64,000 bases of DNA from Henckelia pumila (GCF_033568475.1 NC_133121.1:6510001-6574000); one strand, 5' to 3'. Numbered from the stretch's first letter, positions 31,440 to 42,959 are shown. Program-made: numbers and translations. Notes: generated by a model from the letters alone, not told the origin.

Positions 31440-31700
31440 CCCCATAGTGATCAAACTTCAAAAGTCGAAATCATGATCAGTCGTCAACTCATTCATTAAT
31501 TCCGCGGGATTGGTCTGTCCCATCCCAAAATCCCGCTTCTTTCCCTTCATGATCAAGAAACAGGATGCCTGTCTCTAATTTATCCTCCGTTGCATCAAGC
31601 AAATGGCTCCACCAATGGATACATTTATCGGCTTCTTTTGAAGACGATGACAGTGATTCAACGATTGATCGCTTTAACTTATCATCATCGTGATTATTAT
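31440..31700 (-). other. Possible decayed gene fragment, paralogous to 27,000-27,335
   Basis: On the minus strand about 60 codons are open, including KEADKCIHWWSHLLDATEDK and FLDHEGKEAGFWDGTDQ. The end matches the fragment at 27,000-27,335. The family is unknown to me. The open frame without a start codon suggests an internal exon. Confidence 0.35.
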
Positions 31701-31719
31701 TATCTTTGTTGGGATCATT

Positions 31720-32645
31720 TGTGAAAGAACATGTCGAGCATATGTCTTTTAAATTATTTTTTTATTGAATTTAATCTCTATATTTAGAGTTTTGTCTTTC
31801 TTAGACAACTTTTAAATTTGTTGATATTTATTATTACTTCATGGAAAGATTTGATTTCTAATTATACCTTGTTTCCATGGTGTGCAGAATCTTATTTATG
31901 GAAATATATTGAAGATCTATTTAAAGGAGTGCATGGACAAATCAGAAGATACGTACAACAATTAAGAGAGTGGAACGTAGAGAGCAAAATACATAGAGAA
32001 TTACTGAAAAAATTCTGAAAAGTTGAAGATCAATCATTGAAGAATTTCTGAAGAAAATACTACTGCTAAGTTGTGTTGCCGAGTAGTGTTGAAAACACTG
32101 AAGAACACACGAGTGAAGTGTTGCTCTGAAAGTGGTTCTTTGGTTTTCGTTTTTCGGTTTAGAACTTTCTATTGATGTTTTATTCTAGTTCTTACTAAGT
32201 TTTTAGGAAGCCATTTATTTTCTCAATCTGTTGAGAAAAGTAGTTTTTCGTAAAACAATCACTAGTTGGTTTTTGTAAACCGATTTGATTTTTTAGTGAT
32301 TATTTGGCCATGAGACATCGTACAAGTACTTAGTACTTGTGCATAAATATCTGTGTGTTATTTACTTTTAATTAATTATTCCGTTGCATAGTGTTTTCTT
32401 GAAGTGTTGACAACACTGAGAGATAACACAATCTCAAAAGTCAAAAGTTATTTCTAGTATTTCTGTGATTTCAGACTGTCCAAGCCTTTCAAGTGGCATC
32501 AGAGACATTCACTTGACGATACTAAGTGTGATTCTGTTTTTCGTGTTTGACAGGAAATTACAATGGATATACCTTATTCAGGAACTGCTCAACATCCACC
32601 AATCTTGGATGGATCCAACTACCCTATCTGGAAAGTTAGGATGCG
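31720..32645 (+). mobile_element. 5' fragment of a copia element (SIRE/Maximus-like): LTR, primer site, gag start
   Basis: An LTR-like region ends at about 32,491 (CTTTCA). A primer site TGGCATCAGAG follows at 32,494-32,504, one base from the initiator-Met site. Gag begins at 32,563 with MDIPYSGTAQ, and HPPILDGSNYPIWKVRMR is the conserved copia Gag N-terminus. The frame is cut at about 32,645, where another LTR begins (TGATAGG). The LTR start is uncertain. Confidence 0.7.
32563..32645 (+). pseudogene. Truncated copia gag (N-terminus only)
   Basis: About 28 codons are readable: a start, then PPILDGSNYPIWKVRM, which is the conserved 'want to be ... W' region of copia Gag. The sequence is interrupted by the LTR starting at 32,646. 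ATGCG (32,641-32,645) could be one half of that insertion's target duplication. The C-terminal part is not in this window. Confidence 0.7.
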
Positions 32646-34097
32646 TGATAGGCCTGTCGTCATCCAACAAAATTAAAAATTCCTACTCCCTAACAAAATG
32701 AGTATAATAGTGAGCAGGGTCGAATCCACAGAAAACGTATATTTATTTCTTTCAAGTAAATGTAACTAAAAGGGGGGGGGGGGGGGGGGGGGGGGGGGGT
32801 TGGTTTTGAATAAAAATAACAAATTAAAAATAATGTGAGAATTTAATAAATGAAAAGAGAAAATAATTAAAAGAGAAATTCAAATATTTTACCAAACTTT
32901 GATTCAAGGAATTTCTGTATTGCAATTATATCACTGGTCATCGGCTAACAAATAATTTATTCATGCAGTTCTAGCAATTAACCTTAAAATCATAGGGATA
33001 ACCACTAAGATTTTTGTGTTCTCCTATATTAATTAACCAAACCCAGCATCCAGTCAAAACTTATCAATAACCAACTGGGCACCATAGCGTTCCATATTGA
33101 TTAAAAATAACTTTTCGATTTGTGAAAACAGTTAATCCTAAAATCTAACAATCGAGATAGCTGCAATTGTTAAATCTAGTTTCGTTGATTTATTTAGATC
33201 AAACATGCTATGATAGCACAACACATCTAATATATCGCTGCTCAAGTACCAATCATTCATGACAATTACGGATAACTGAATTCATGGATAGCATTCAAAA
33301 GACGTAAAATCAATTAATTTGTCAGATTAATCGACTCACAAATTTCATGAAATAAATCATAAATTAACAAATACTAGAAACAAGCAAGAACTTCAATTTA
33401 AACTCAAAACCTCACGGTGATAAATTGAAATACAAAAAAATATTCCTTGAATCAGAAATAAAAACTTAGCCAAGCATAGTTGTCTTCATAATTCCCTAAA
33501 AAAAATAAAAGATTAAACCTATAAATTATGAAGAAGAAAAGAAGAGGAAAATATTCACTGTCTTTTGCCGTCTCAATCGTGCAGATGCAGAAATCTGTAG
33601 AGAGCTCTCTCAATCCTTAAAACTAACGTCTAAAACTAAGAAAAAAGAAAAAAAATAAAATCTCAAAAATTCAAAAAGAGATAAAGCCTAACTAAAAAGA
33701 TAATGTAAAGATATTATTTTTAAATAGAAAATCTCCAACTATCTTTATTTACTTAAAAATCTTCACTTCAAAATTCTTTCATAAATTAAATACCATATTT
33801 ATAATTCCTAAAATATGGTATTTTCTTCTCAAATTCTGAAATATTCAATGTAAAAATGTAGTAACACAGCGCGCCCACGCCTTGCTCCAGAACCTCTTCT
33901 GATTTGCTCAATTCCTCCAAATTTCTCTTGGAAGCTCCAAATGTGATAGAATTCAACTCTTTTAGCCAAAGTTTTGTCTAAGATCATCAAAATTCCTCCA
34001 ACTACAAAACACAACAAAAAATGCACCAATTAACATATGCAAAATACAAAAACCCGAGAAATATGATATTGAAAATATAAATATTATGAACCTATCA
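32646..34097 (-). mobile_element. Minus-strand Athila-like LTR with internal G28 run (copy 1, full length)
   Basis: It starts TGATAGGCC and ends CCTATCA on the plus strand, giving matched 7-bp inverted ends. On the minus strand a purine tract and a hairpin lie just upstream of its start, so this is the element's 3' LTR. The phrase AGGGTCGAATCCACAG near 32,716 is common in LTRs of this type. The tandem-array breakpoint lies inside it, at 32,799. Confidence 0.65.
32772..32799 (+). repeat. Poly-G run (28 G) at the array breakpoint
   Basis: Twenty-eight consecutive G. Copies 2 and 3 of the array begin at the last G. Such runs form four-stranded structures and are hard to replicate and sequence. 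Confidence 0.9.
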
Positions 34098-34960
34098 AAA
34101 TCTCCCACACCTAAACAATGCTTGTCCTCAAGTATATAATAGTTCAATCCATCATCCCAACTCATCATCCTCCTTTATCTTCCTCAACCAATCCCATACA
34201 AATATTCATGCATCTCATGCATCAAAACAAGTCAAAAGAATAAATTCTCACACCAACATCATAGACAATCAACTCAATCAATTGTATTGAAATTAAAATG
34301 CATAAGGTCCAACAACTCCTCACGGGATTCACCCATTGCACTCAACAAAAATATTTTTGGTGTATATATATCAAAGAAAACGCTCATGTAAAAACAATAG
34401 AAGATTTTTAACCATAATCTTGCAAATATATCACGTCTTTCCCACCAAATAAATTAATTAAAATGCATGATCAAAGAGCATAAAGATGGTTGTAACGGGG
34501 CTATGGGAAAGGTGGGATAAAAGGATAAAATAGCTAATAGAATTAAAATGATCATATCAATCCTTCCACAGACACCAATCCACCCAATTATTCATCTGCA
34601 GTCCATAAAAATCTTAACATCCAATAAACTCATTCATCACTCTTCATTTTTTTTTCATTCTCTTCTCTTTTCCTTTTGACTCTCTTCTTTTTAGTTCCCG
34701 TATTTTTTCTTTCTTTTTTCATTTTTTCAGCATTTTTTTTTCGGGAATTTGAAATGTAGAAAAGAGAATTATAAGACTCGGAGCATGATTAACTAAGTCT
34801 CCATATTTTTTTACAGATTTTGCTTCAAATAGTATCCTATGTGAAAAGTTTACATGATTTTTCAATTCAAGGTTAAAAAATGGGATAATCAATAAAGAAA
34901 GGATTTTCATGGCTTGTAGTGTGGGAATTTTTCAAAGAAAATGATACAAAAATGATTTTT
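34098..34960 (-). mobile_element. 3' internal region of the Athila-like element (unit 1)
   Basis: On the minus strand it ends in hairpin CTTG-AGGA-CAAG and tract TTTAGGTGTGGGAGATT before the LTR start TGATAGG. The rest is non-coding, with a CT-rich stretch near 34,645-34,735. The element's coding part is missing: a TPR pseudogene follows instead. Confidence 0.5.
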
Positions 34961-34971
34961 TTTTTTTCAGA

Positions 34972-35884
34972 GGGGATGAGTGTCAGAAGTATCTAGGATG
35001 CGAAAGCAACCACCACGGGGAACCGCTCGCCAACGCCATAATGCGAAAGCCCAAGGTCTGATCTATTTTGGTTTTCGATTTGGGTTTTACATGTTTTCTT
35101 GTCCCAGTTTTATTTTGATTTGAAACCTGCTTCTACTGCTCGAGTTCGCCACAGGTCACTGTGGAGTCCTTCGAAAATGATGTGGTTGTAGATGAAGAAA
35201 GCGAGAAATCTCTCGAGGAAAATTTGGTATACAATCCCTCCGACATTGAGGGGCTCGAGGATTTACGGGAAATCATGATAAGGAGCAAGAAAATACCAGA
35301 AGCTATTGGGATTCTCGATAAGTTGATAGGACTTGAGCCTGAGGATATGGAGTGGCGTAGGCTGAAAGCCCATATTAACGCACAAAGTGGGGAGACTGAA
35401 TTGGCCAAGAATGGATTCACAGAAGTATTGAAGAAGGACCCTTTTTTGTGTGGAAGATTATCACGGGCTGGTCACCGTGGTAGCGCGCGAGGAGTCGGGC
35501 GAGGACTTGGAGAATATTAATGAGAGAGTTGAGGAGGCAATGAAGGTGTGCCAAAGGGAGAACAAAATGAGTTATATGAGAAATTTTAAGATGTTGCTCA
35601 AATAGATTCGGCTGCTTGAAGGGCGATATGACACCACGTTGAAGGTTTACCAGGAGTTAGTGGAGGAGGAGCCCAAGGATTTTAGGCCCTACTTATATCA
35701 AGGAATAATTTTTACACTGTTGCAGAACACCGACGAGGAAGAGAAGAATTTCGAGGCTTACAGAAGAAGATTGGTTCCACAAAGGCACCCTTATGCTAGT
35801 TATTTTGAGGATATTGTCACCGACACCATGATTTTCGCTGGGAAGATGGAGAATGGGAATGAGGGAGAAATTACTGAGAGTTAA
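34972..35884 (+). pseudogene. Plastid TPR protein (SLOW GREEN 1 type) pseudogene, unit 1
   Basis: The frame reads EENLVYNPSDIEGLEDL, then EAIGILDKLIGLEPEDMEW, then YHGLVTVVAREESGEDLENI, then LKVYQELVEEEPKDFRPYL and RHPYASYFEDI, ending at 35,884. This alternating helix pattern and the KDFRPYL motif match plant plastid TPR proteins of the SLOW GREEN 1 type, needed for chloroplast development. A likely intron runs from AAG|GTCTGA near 35,056 to CCACAG|GTCACT near 35,156, so it is not a processed copy. An extra T in the run at 35,442-35,447 shifts the frame, and CAG has become TAG at 35,603-35,605. The N-terminal transit region is missing or unrecognised. Confidence 0.75.
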
Positions 35885-36490
35885 TAATGTAGCAGTACAA
35901 CAGTTGCTTGTGGAGGTATTCTTGATTTAGTGATTGTGGTACAGTGAGGTTTTGTGCCAATTTTAACCCATTTTCTATTGATGCTAGTCAGTTTTATGGT
36001 CTTATCATTTTGATCGGTTTTAGTTAGAGAGGACTCTGGATTGTGTATTTTGTATGATTCAGTGATTGATAGGTAGGACTTGGTTTCGTGGCTGAAAGGG
36101 TTATTATATGCAGTTTTGAAGTTCAAAGTTCTTAAAACAATGCCTTTGAGATGGTTGATCTTGTAAATGAAAAGAAACACTAATGGCATGCATGGTATGT
36201 TTTCTCATAAGGTGATAAGTTATGATTAACATACTAGTTCTTTATCATAAGGTGTTACTTGTGTTATTTGGCGTCAAATGAATACGTTTATAATTTGAAG
36301 TCACTTACCGTTAAATGATATGGAAGTACTCAGTAGTCATTTCATCTGGTGTAAATCACTTATGTATATATAAAAAAAACATTTGCTGACTATCGATGTA
36401 TAAGTTGAGTTATCTAACTGTTGATGGGTGAGCATTTTATTTAACCACATCATCTGAAGCTGCAAATGGTTTAAATTATTTGCACCATAG

Positions 36491-37375
36491 GAGCATGTCA
36501 AATATGTGGACCATATGGCTTTTGAACAGGCACTTTTCATTCATGTTATTGCAGTAGCATCACCTTCTGTTGTGCGGTAAACCTCCTTCACTTGTTATTC
36601 CCATGCATTTTAAATTTTCCTTCTTGCCTATCTAGTTAAAAATATTATATCTAACTTCTCGAGGTGTTGTACCATTTAGAAACATGTTTGATGATCTGAA
36701 CCGCTATTCATTGAGATTACTTCCCCCCTCCCCCAGGAAATTAATGGTATCTGTTTTTTCCCACTGAAAATACCTCTAATTGTGGGTTGTTTGATCTTTG
36801 CACTTTACCCTTCATTTGTGGTTCATGACTTCATTCATTTAATTTATAATGCTTTTGCTTTTTCGTTCTCCAACAGTGCTTGGCTTAGTGTATTTCCAGA
36901 ATCACCACGGTGGGATAATGTTGTTGCTTGAATTGGGGAAAAAACTGAAGTAGCGGCTAACAAATTGGGGTTTAGGAATGTGTACTTCCCAGCAAATCCT
37001 GGTCTTGAAGGGTAAGCTCCATTCTGTTAGATTATTTTCGAAAATTATGTGCCTTAGCTCATTCTATTTGAACTGACATGTCTATTTTATGACTCAGACT
37101 CGGATGACAATAACAATTACTATTAGAATGACTTAATTTTTTTTTATAATAACAGCATTTACTGCATACACTCCATTTTTACATTACCACCCATTGAAAT
37201 TATGTCAAATTTTAGTATTATTTTCTTGAAATCCTATGTTTTATAACTTGTATTGATTGCATCAGAACTCAGAGAAATGGTAGTGTAAGCAATATTGTTG
37301 GATTATCTGTAAACCATGCAGCTTGAGCATGTAGATTTGTTTTTCTCAGGTGGATTATCTTTACGAATTCATAAG
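36491..37375 (+). pseudogene. UROS: Uroporphyrinogen-III synthase exon remnants, unit 1
   Basis: Exon-like block A (about 36,491-36,576) reads VDHMAFEQAL then VASPSVVR and ends at a GTAAAC donor. Block B (36,877-37,011), after CAACAG, continues AWLSVFPESPRWDNVVA, then TGA (36,929-36,931), then IGEKTEVAANKLGFRNVYFP and NPGLEG, and ends at GTAAGC. Block C may begin at 37,350 after CTCAG with W. The string matches the C-terminal part of plant uroporphyrinogen-III synthase, which closes the tetrapyrrole ring in plastids. Introns survive, so this is a genomic fragment. The TGA replaces the conserved Cys of ACIGE. The N-terminal exons are absent. Confidence 0.75.
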
Positions 37376-37785
37376 ATCAAGAAACTCCATGAATAAGAGA
37401 ATGTTTGAATATTTTGTTGATAACTGTTGCAGAGGAACCAATGTACACTTGGGTAATTTTATCAAGGCAGATGATGTTTTATTTGATATATATTAAACCA
37501 TCCGCACGACAAAAAAATCAGTGTGTATTTTATTTACGGATTAAAAAAAAGATAATAGTGTATAGTCTTATTTCCTACAGGGTAAATATTTGATATTTAT
37601 GTGCAACTCTTATGCCAGTGGGATTTTCTTCTGAGTTTAAATTACTTTTCAAGCCATAATTATATTTTTATTCGATCTTCTTGAAGGGAAGGACACTCGA
37701 TATGCTAATACTACCATTGGATTATAAAATTCTAGAAAGTTGCATTAAATAGAATATTCACTCTAACTTTTTTAATTTTTGTTGG

Positions 37786-37850
37786 TAGTGAGACGCCATT
37801 GACGAACACAAAGGATGAGATGAAGAAGGAGAAGAAGAGAAAAAGTACAA
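37786..37850 (+). other. Unplaced exon-like fragment (acidic/lysine-rich)
   Basis: ETPLTNTKDEMKKEKKRK is open here in one frame. It may be a last exon of either neighbouring pseudogene or chance. Present in all units. Confidence 0.25.
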
Positions 37851-38553
37851 TCACTACACACAAAGATTTCATTATGATCATATATTTTTCTTTTCTTTTT
37901 CTTGTTATATTTCTTGGAAAATTTATGATAGATATGCATTGTTATATATGAGTGTGATTTAGTTGTTTATAGAATGTTATTAATGGGCCCTTTTAATTTC
38001 CATTGATGGATCACATATGGTGCCATATTTCCAAGATTAATTACCAAGAATTCAGCAGCATAATAGTAGTGAAATGTATTTTATTTAAAATTTCAAAAAT
38101 ATATGATAAGAAAATAAACAAAACTGCTCGTTTTTTTATGAGGGTGAAACACAAATTTATGTTATTTTCTTGGCAGTAAATGAAATTTGTGTTGAAGATA
38201 TATGTTATAAGTGGTGGTTTCTTAATTCACTGGAATTGTTTATGCATCATCTTCGTGACTTTTCTCATGTTTAACTTGATCAGTTCTGTTACCCTGACCC
38301 TTAAATTATCTGATGTAACTTAAAATTTCTCGTTTTTAACATCGAAAAGGGAGTTTCAGTACATTGACTTGGTGGGATCTTGCTTTACGTTTGATGTACA
38401 AATTTGATGTGAAATGAGTGCAATTCGATAGCTGAGACTTTTTCATTTTCAGAATTTTATGGGATCTTGTTTTGGTTGTGTGTGTGTTTACCGGAGATTC
38501 TTGATTTTTGTCATTGAATTTCAATCTGCTCTATTTTGCTTTTTACATTTCAG

Positions 38554-38703
38554 TTTGCGGAATCCATCAGAACCAATATTACAGCCAAGCTCAATTTGAT
38601 GAAGTTAGAAGTGAATGGAGCGAATTCGTCTACTCCTATTAAGGTTCCTAAACTGGCTGTGCACGTTGGGATAAATATTAGTTTTGTCTTTGTGGATTAT
38701 TAG
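38554..38703 (+). pseudogene. Unidentified exon-like fragment, unit 1
   Basis: After a good acceptor (TTTTTACATTTCAG) 49 codons are open, including FAESIRTNITAKLNLMKLEV, and end at TAG 38,701. I do not recognise the family. It may be part of the same captured or duplicated block as the TPR and UROS remnants. Confidence 0.35.
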
Positions 38704-38839
38704 ATATACTTGTTAGACCACTTTTAGTTTTGTGTAAATACTCGTGGATTCGTGGATGAATAATTGTGGATTGGTTGATATACTTGTGGATTGATGGATG
38801 TTGGTATTTATTGTATCTAATTAAAATTTTTAAAATTTT

Positions 38840-39407
38840 GATGTAGTGAAACATATGTTTTTACTTCGCTATTTGATTAAACCAGTGTGTTAGTAGTCAA
38901 CAATTACTTCATCATTAAAACTAAATGGTGAAGTAGAACATAATTAATTACTTCACTACAATACATAACATGTGAATTCAAATAGAACATTTACATCATC
39001 AATCAATGCAAATGCCAAAGTCATATATGATCTATTACTTCGTTACTTAATGAAACTTTTGAAGTTAAATACATGCTTTTACTTCACCACAATACGTAAC
39101 CTGAGAAGTTACATAGAACATTTACTTCATCAGTCAACATAAATGTCGAAGTCATATATATTCTATTACTTCGGCACTTAATGAAACCGCTGAAGTAAAA
39201 TATATGCTTTTACTTCGAAACCGGTCCAATCCTGAACCGGTTTTGACTCTGTGAACCAACCAAAGACTTCGGTAATTTCCTTGCCAAGACTTCGGTTATT
39301 AAGCGAAGTAAAATAGTACCCTATTACTTCACGTGCATCTACTTCGATACTTATCTATCTACAACTTCAGTTAATATGCGAAATAAAATACGGAAATTCT
39401 ACTAGTG
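38840..39407 (-). mobile_element. CACTA (En/Spm) transposon terminus with subterminal repeats, unit 1
   Basis: On the minus strand the end reads CACTAGTAGAATTTCCG. Inside it, TACTTCG, TACTTCA, GAAGTA and CGAAGT recur on both strands over 550 bp. Dense short subterminal repeats behind a CACTA end are the hallmark of this superfamily. The opposite end was not found, so the element is truncated or its partner end is diverged. Confidence 0.7.
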
Positions 39408-40145
39408 TCTCGTATATATGGTAGCTGGAGTGAAACAATGTCTTTACGACCCCTATTTTAGTAAAGGTGAAAATAGAAATTTTACGACCTCTTTCTTGTG
39501 GGGTACTTAAAGCATTAGAAAATCATTTAAGCTATTTTTAGATTTGTTTTAGTTCATATTTTCTTTCTGTTTTTACGCAATATTTTGATTTTTACTGTGT
39601 TTCAAATATGTTTTTACGCGATTTGGATGGATATATATTTTTTCCTCTTTTAATTTTTGTAAGTATATATCTATGTGCCAAATTCTACCATACCTCCAGT
39701 GATGAACAATTTCAACCTATTGTACATTTTTAGGTAAAATCGTGTTACATTTAATATATGTTGGTTAAGGTATATTTAGGGACTAGGGAGTATCCACAAT
39801 CATTAAAAAAAAAAAAGAAGTGACTTTGGCTTAAAAAAGTCAGTTTTCAGTAATTTTTTAACCCAAATTTTGGGTTAGTTTTTGCTTAATTTAATTGAAA
39901 TGTAAAAGTTGTTGGATGTTTGATTTTGCTTCTGCATAATTGCTTATGGTAAAATTTTAGTATTAAAATAACTTATTTATCAAATACTACACACTTCATA
40001 TTCATACTCTAAAAATTTAATCTTTACCCAAATTATTGAACAACATAATAATTAAAAATACATGATGAAATTCAAGTAAACATAAATATATAGTTATTAA
40101 ACTCATGTGAAATATTATGGATGTATTAAATTTGAGTGAGTCTTT
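39408..40145. other. Unassigned AT-rich DNA (unit 1)
   Basis: No gene or defined repeat. An A12 run at about 39,805-39,816 is conserved between copies. Confidence 0.45.
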
Positions 40146-40310
40146 ATTCAAATGGTATCACGGATTTATCCGTGAGATGAGTATCTCATTCTCATATTTA
40201 CAATAAAATGTATTTTCTCATAAAAAAAATAACACTTTATGGTAACCCAAATGAGATATCCGTTTAACAAAATTAACCCGTGAGATTGTCTCATATGAAT
40301 TTTTGTGTTT
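40146..40310. repeat. GTGAGAC-family short repeat, copy 3 (unit 1)
   Basis: It contains ATCCGTGAGATGAGTATCTCA at one side and CCGTGAGATTGTCTCATATGA at the other, with an A/T-rich core. Same family as 16,738 and 24,636. Confidence 0.5.
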
Positions 40311-41340
40311 AAATTTAAGCCAAGCCAGAATGACATAGCAAGATAATATTTCAAACTGTCCTGGTCAAGATCAAAAGAAATTAATATATATATATATGGA
40401 GTGTTATAATTCATTCAACTATTCATTATGGTATTTTTCGACGGACGACGACGACAAAATTACCTTTCACGAAATTGATAGTTCCTAATATTTGAATAAA
40501 TGGGGGTTGGATTATAATATCTGCCACAAAAAAAGTTAATAATCTATGCATATAGTTTTGAAAAGAAAAGCATCACATCCTGAATATAGTGAATGATGCG
40601 GTCGCTAGTAACGACAATAATAATATGTTAAAAACTTCCAATATATGCATGGATCACTTCCAATATATGCATGGATCATATCTACGGATAAAATTTTATT
40701 CATAATTATTTATGAGATGTAAATAACATCTTTTCAAATAGAATTTCATATACATAATTATTTAGGAAAAATAATTTTTTTGGTCCATTAACTTATCCAT
40801 GTTTTGGTTTTGATCCATTAACTTTTTCGATGTAGGTTTTGGTACACTAACTTTGCATTTTCAATGTTTTTTGGTCCAACTGCATACGTGTCAACTTCTG
40901 ATTGGTCCAAAATGATGATGTGGTATGATTCCAAGAATGTTTTGGTATGAAAATTAATTAGAATGAGTAGTTAGACAACATATTTATTTATAGATATATC
41001 AGATATTAAATTTTTTTTGTATGCATTGCTTCGAAATACAAATTACGACACTTTTGATTTTTACCCAAATTATTAAACATAATAATTTTAAAAAAAAACA
41101 TGATGAAATTCAAGTAAACATAAATATATATAGTTATAAATACATGTGAAATATTAAGTTTTTTTTAATAATAATTTATTTTTAAAAAAATCAAAATTAA
41201 TTTGATTTCACGAGTATTTCAAAAATACATCAAAATGTTGTTATTGACAACCGCCCTGTAAAAAAATTTGCACGGTCCGCACATGCTGTCAGTGCCCCGC
41301 CACGGTTCGGTCGATGTCAAAACATTGTTATAAGAAACCG
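40311..41340. repeat. AT-rich DNA with small repeats (unit 1)
   Basis: A 22-bp stretch containing ACTTCCAATATATGCATGG is duplicated in tandem at about 40,635-40,678. TTTGGTCCATTAACTT-like phrases at 40,778-40,900 recall a dispersed plant repeat. ACCGCCCTGTAAA occurs twice near 41,250 and 41,337. No gene. Confidence 0.4.
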
Positions 41341-41344
41341 CCCT

Positions 41345-42275
41345 GTAAATAAATTTTTTAAAATTTATTTATTTATTATAATTTTAAAATAAATTATCTA
41401 TTATTATATTTTTTAGTTTTAATATTTATTTTTCGTTATACTAATTTTTATATCCGCGTACAGACATGGGCTGCGTTTACTTTAAATGATGGAATTGAAC
41501 AAGGATAGATTAAAGTATGATTATTAAGATAATTTGATAGGATATAGAGTGGTTATGGATAAATAATAATATGTTTAGTTGGATGGATTATACTAAAAAT
41601 CATTTGTGAATCCTATCATTAACCGGCCGAGAGATTTATACTCATTTTCAATTTTGCAAGTAAACATAGGATTAGTCGGTATTAATTATGTAATATTTCA
41701 TTTATCAAGACAAGTAAACACAACCATGATATATTTGATTTAAAATTAATAATATGAAACTCACAAATTTATTTTATTTTATTTTATTTTATTTTTAAGA
41801 GTTGATTTTAATTATTTAAATTGAACTAAATTTTAGAATTAATTTAAATTTTCAAGGTTTTGCCTTATTAAATTTTAATATTTATGTTGTAAAATTTTTA
41901 TTTTTCAACAATTGTTTATTTTATGTACAAAGTATAATTTAAATTTCTATAATTATACTTTCAAATTTAAAGTATATATAAGTGGAGTTTTAACCACCAT
42001 TGGCAACTACGTGAGCAACAGCTAATGTGATCGAAACTCTATATAAGTGAGATTTTTATTGTGTTTAAATTTAAATTTAATTTAAAATTTAGTTTATTTT
42101 TAAAATATTAAAATCAACTCTAAAAAATAAAATCAAATCAATTAATGAGTTTCATATTATTAATTTTAAATCAAATATATCATGTGTGTACGTGGATATA
42201 AAAATTGGTATAACAAAAAATAAATATTAAAAAGAAAAGTATATAATTAATAGATAATTTCTTTTAAAAATTGGA
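41345..42275. repeat. Long inverted repeat with a MITE in the left arm (unit 1)
   Basis: The left arm (about 41,365-41,465 and 41,728-41,865) pairs with the right arm (about 42,060-42,265). TTTTTATATCCGCGTAC on the left matches GTACGTGGATATAAAAA on the right. The left arm is interrupted at 41,468-41,724; the right arm is not. The structure may be a fold-back element. Confidence 0.7.
41468..41724. mobile_element. Small MITE inside the inverted repeat (257 bp, unit 1)
   Basis: The ends GGGCTGCGTTTACTT and AAGTAAACACAAC are inverted relatives. CAT flanks both sides. The uninterrupted right arm of the inverted repeat (ACACACATGATATA near 42,178) gives the empty site and confirms the boundaries. 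Confidence 0.7.
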
Positions 42276-42959
42276 GTAAGCATGAGATCAAGAAGCATCA
42301 ATCTATAGTTTTAAAATTATTTTTTTAGTTCAGGTATTATAATTTGAGTTATTATTTACTATAATAAATTCTTAATCATTATTTAAAAAACCAATTGACG
42401 CATATAAAATATTTTTATTTAGGACGATTATCTAATTTTCATTATTCTAAAATTTGTCAAGTATTCAATAACTTACATATTCACAGATGGATTAAATGTA
42501 TACTGGGTTCTAAACATATATAATATGATCTTTAAAATTTTCCTGATGAAAACGCTCTTTGTACAATTTAATTTCAAGTAAAAAAATGTATATAATTTGA
42601 TCAAGCCATGATTGGTGTTAGAAAATTGTACAGTATCAATCGATTAAAAATTTCTTTTTATTTTTGGTAAAAATTCAAAAACGTTATTTAAGAAATATTA
42701 TCTAATATTTTAAAAAATTTATTTTGACTATTTTTTAGTGTTGGTTATTATTAAATTTATGTAAATACTCATAAATTGTTTCCCTAAACAAATAAGGGGA
42801 AAAAAATAAATTTTAAAAATAAAAATAAAAATAAAAAGTTTTATTAAATAATATTTTAAGAATAATAGGAATAAAGCTTTTTTGACGGTTAAAAGGAATA
42901 GAGTTTACCGTGAAAAATTCTGTAAGGAATATTCGGGTACATAAAAAATTATCAAATTA
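42276..42959. other. Unassigned AT-rich DNA (unit 1)
   Basis: No gene or repeat boundary seen. Confidence 0.4.

Noticed and set aside
34719..34910. 63-residue minus-strand open frame, present in all units
   Set aside because: AT-rich retroelement 3' region; repetition reflects the array only.
35161..35884. TPR open frames as functional genes
   Set aside because: The frameshift and TAG split the protein in all three units, and the N-terminal transit region is not visible.
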